Shown: positions 62,273 to 64,000 of the stretch, one piece after another | Numbering within the stretch: position 1 is the first letter of the stretch | Layout of the letters: every line of letters begins with the position of its first letter | DNA from: Larix kaempferi | Taxonomy: Eukaryota > Streptophyta > Pinopsida > Pinales > Pinaceae | Assembly: GCA_027924585.1 (NCBI GenBank) | Contig: BSBM01000386.1 | Coordinates: forward strand, 8,076,501-8,140,500 | Length of the DNA stretch: 64,000 bases | Direction of reading: 5' to 3' | Notes under the pieces: generated by a model | What the model was told of the DNA's origin: nothing | The model's input: the letters and a program-made list of their open reading frames with translations, nothing else | The model's database searches: none | Made by a program: the position numbers and the translations under genes

Positions 62273-63830
62273 GTGTTATTAATGGATCCCATGCAACCTA
62301 ATGATGCTTCCTTTATGTCTCAGGATTCATATATGTCTAAAAAAAGTTCCAAGCGTAATGCCAGGTTGGTGCTATCAGATTCTAAGGAAGAAATGATTCC
62401 AGAGATAACCTTGGAGGTCCATTTCAAGGATACCGAATCTATCATACCGAATCTATCATGGGGATAGCCCTTGAATTTGAGTGGGGATATCTCTACTACC
62501 TCATCAGAGATCAAAACATACCCGATTCAACGATAGAAGAAATCTTGATATACCAAAATATCAAAAAATATGCTCTTCATAACGTTGCTACACACCCAGA
62601 ACTATTTCCATATTCAGAAATGATTGGATGGATTTTTCCATATGTAAATGTGAAATCTAGGATCATTGCAGGCACTAATGGAAATGGTTTTACTTCTTTC
62701 AGGCTACACATATAAGCAAATCCTACAAACTACCAGTGCCTAAATTTTTCTTAACAGATGATTGGGTCACTAGTTTAAAGATTGAACATTCCAAATGTAT
62801 GAGAAAGATATTACTCCGAGGTAAACAATTGCGACAAAGGACTGGTGGGGAATATGAGACCAAGAACCTTTGAACCCCATTCAAGGTTGCTACTATGCTT
62901 TTATGCAGAATATACGAAAGAGCCAATTCAAGCATTTACAAGCTTAGTTGGATTTCGCTATTATATCATGTACTAACACACAACCCAATATTTAACTGGG
63001 ACGACATTTTTTCAGAAAATATGATGCAAGCAATAAAAGATGCTCAGGAGGGAATCAAGCAAAAGAAAGCTAAGTTTTATATGTCCTCTTATCTGATTGA
63101 TTGCATTCTATTCATGAACCCTTTTCCAAAGCTGGGATGCAAGTGGAATTCAAGTGAAGCTCCAATATATGTGGCCTATCAAATTCTATGGGCCCATAAA
63201 CATGCAAGCTTCTACAATCAGGTTTGTGAAGAATTCCTCATGCCATTATATAAATTGATTTTTAACGAAGAACCAAATTGCATGTTGGATGCAACACTCG
63301 CGATGATCAGTGAATATGTAGATTACTACTTCACTCCCAAAGGCACGTATCTACACATGTAAGGAGGTTCAAAGAGCCCCTCATTGATGCCTAAATATGT
63401 GATCGATTATATCATATTGAAGTAAATGGTGAGGCAAGTATTTGTCAATGGTGTTGGACACTTTCTAAATGGACACAAGAAAGCCTCATGGCCACCATTC
63501 CCACTTGTGGTTTGGGAATATAAGTTTAACAAAGTCAAAGGAGCAGAGGTATATGTGAAAGAATTAGATGCTTATCACCTTGGAGAGAAGATTTTTGTGA
63601 GAAATGATAGCCAATAGAAGGTGGCTCAACATTGCTTATCATGCAAGATTAATTATTAGTATATAGATAATTTTTTGAAGGATTAAGAGGTGTATATGAG
63701 AGCAAATAATCTCATAGATTTAAACAAGATATTTGGTAAGAAAGTAGAAGCAAGTTCCAGAAAAATGAAAGATGACTTAGAATAAGTAGCAAGAAATAAA
63801 GCTAATGAAAAAGCTCTAGCAGCTGAAAAT
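62273..63830 (+). pseudogene. Decayed ORF resembling ORF3 of elements A and C
   Basis: Frames at 62273-62467, 62458-62715, 62707-62875, 62895-63362 and 63426-63617 read as one broken protein. A block at about 62825-63120 (TGGEYETK, then MLLCRIYER, IFNWDDIFSENMM, AIKDAQ and KFYMSSYLIDCILFM) lines up with the ORF3 block of C (KGTRCY, LLAGKVLRK, FNWENYLLNELL, YAQDN and FHYSCLIVLIAF) and of A. A Lys/Glu-rich, probably coiled-coil stretch follows (63690-63830), as in A and C. I infer a distant ORF3-type gene of another retroelement; a host gene of the same family cannot be excluded. No LTRs or pol were found in the 370 bp left after it. Confidence 0.45.
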
Positions 63831-64000
63831 GACCTATGTTGCGTCGTCATTTTTTTTATTCTTCAATGAGGTCACATTTTCGAAGTCAATTGAGATCCAT
63901 TTCATGGCAACATTCACTCAAGTTGTGGCTGAAGCAGGCCAATTTGGCGGATCTGAGCTCAAACTAGTCCTATGCTTTGCAAAAGGATCCCTAATAATCC
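63831..64000. other. Window end, nothing recognised
   Basis: A short T-rich run, then sequence of even composition without a clear frame. It may continue the decayed ORF in another phase. Confidence 0.4.

Overview
The window is nuclear DNA of a land plant with a repeat-rich genome. No ordinary single-copy host gene, tRNA or rRNA gene was recognised. Nearly all of it is LTR retrotransposons of plant Ty3/gypsy type (non-chromovirus, Tat/Athila-like) plus copia-type pieces. Plant evidence: primer sites fitting plant tRNA-Glu, tRNA-Arg and initiator tRNA-Met, a plant mobile domain (PMD) gene, and Tat-type pol with an extra RNase H. Species cannot be named; a non-angiosperm is possible but unproven.

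Layout. (1) 1-12893: element A, about 13 kb, young (LTRs differ at about ten sites by eye). Its 5' LTR is cut by the window edge. Order: LTR, triplicated primer site, small ORF1, gag, protease, RT-RNaseH-integrase, a long third ORF (globular domain plus coiled coil), LTR. (2) 12894-15024: end of an older copia-like element and AT-rich DNA. (3) 15025-60050: element C, an old, decayed relative of A, split by nested insertions: a solo copia-like LTR in its 5' LTR (15777-16547), a 28.8-kb element B1 in its RT (21765-50544), and a 2.9-kb gag-only copia-like element in its 3' LTR (56584-59459). (4) Inside B1, on the opposite strand, sits B2 (27652-40758), a very young, large non-autonomous relative of B1. 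(5) 60051-64000: AT-rich DNA and a decayed ORF that resembles the third ORF of A and C.

B1 and B2 are the most unusual part. Besides gag-protease (and, in B1, RT-RNaseH-integrase) both carry a second RNase H gene downstream of the integrase position, and on the opposite strand a PMD gene with the same first-exon length (895 nt), a conserved 95-96-nt GT-AG intron and a conserved upstream TATA box. Between these genes lies an array of short hairpins whose loop is constant and whose closing pairs covary; a second, GC-rich hairpin array precedes the antisense gene. B2 has lost RT and integrase but kept all of these and a 1560-codon gag-protease frame, so they are candidates for functions needed in cis or supplied to a partner.

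Nesting order and LTR divergence agree: C oldest, then B1 (roughly 2 percent), then B2 (about 0.5 percent). Reading frames in A, C and B1 are mostly broken by stop codons one C-to-T step from Gln or Arg codons, as expected from deamination of methylated cytosine.
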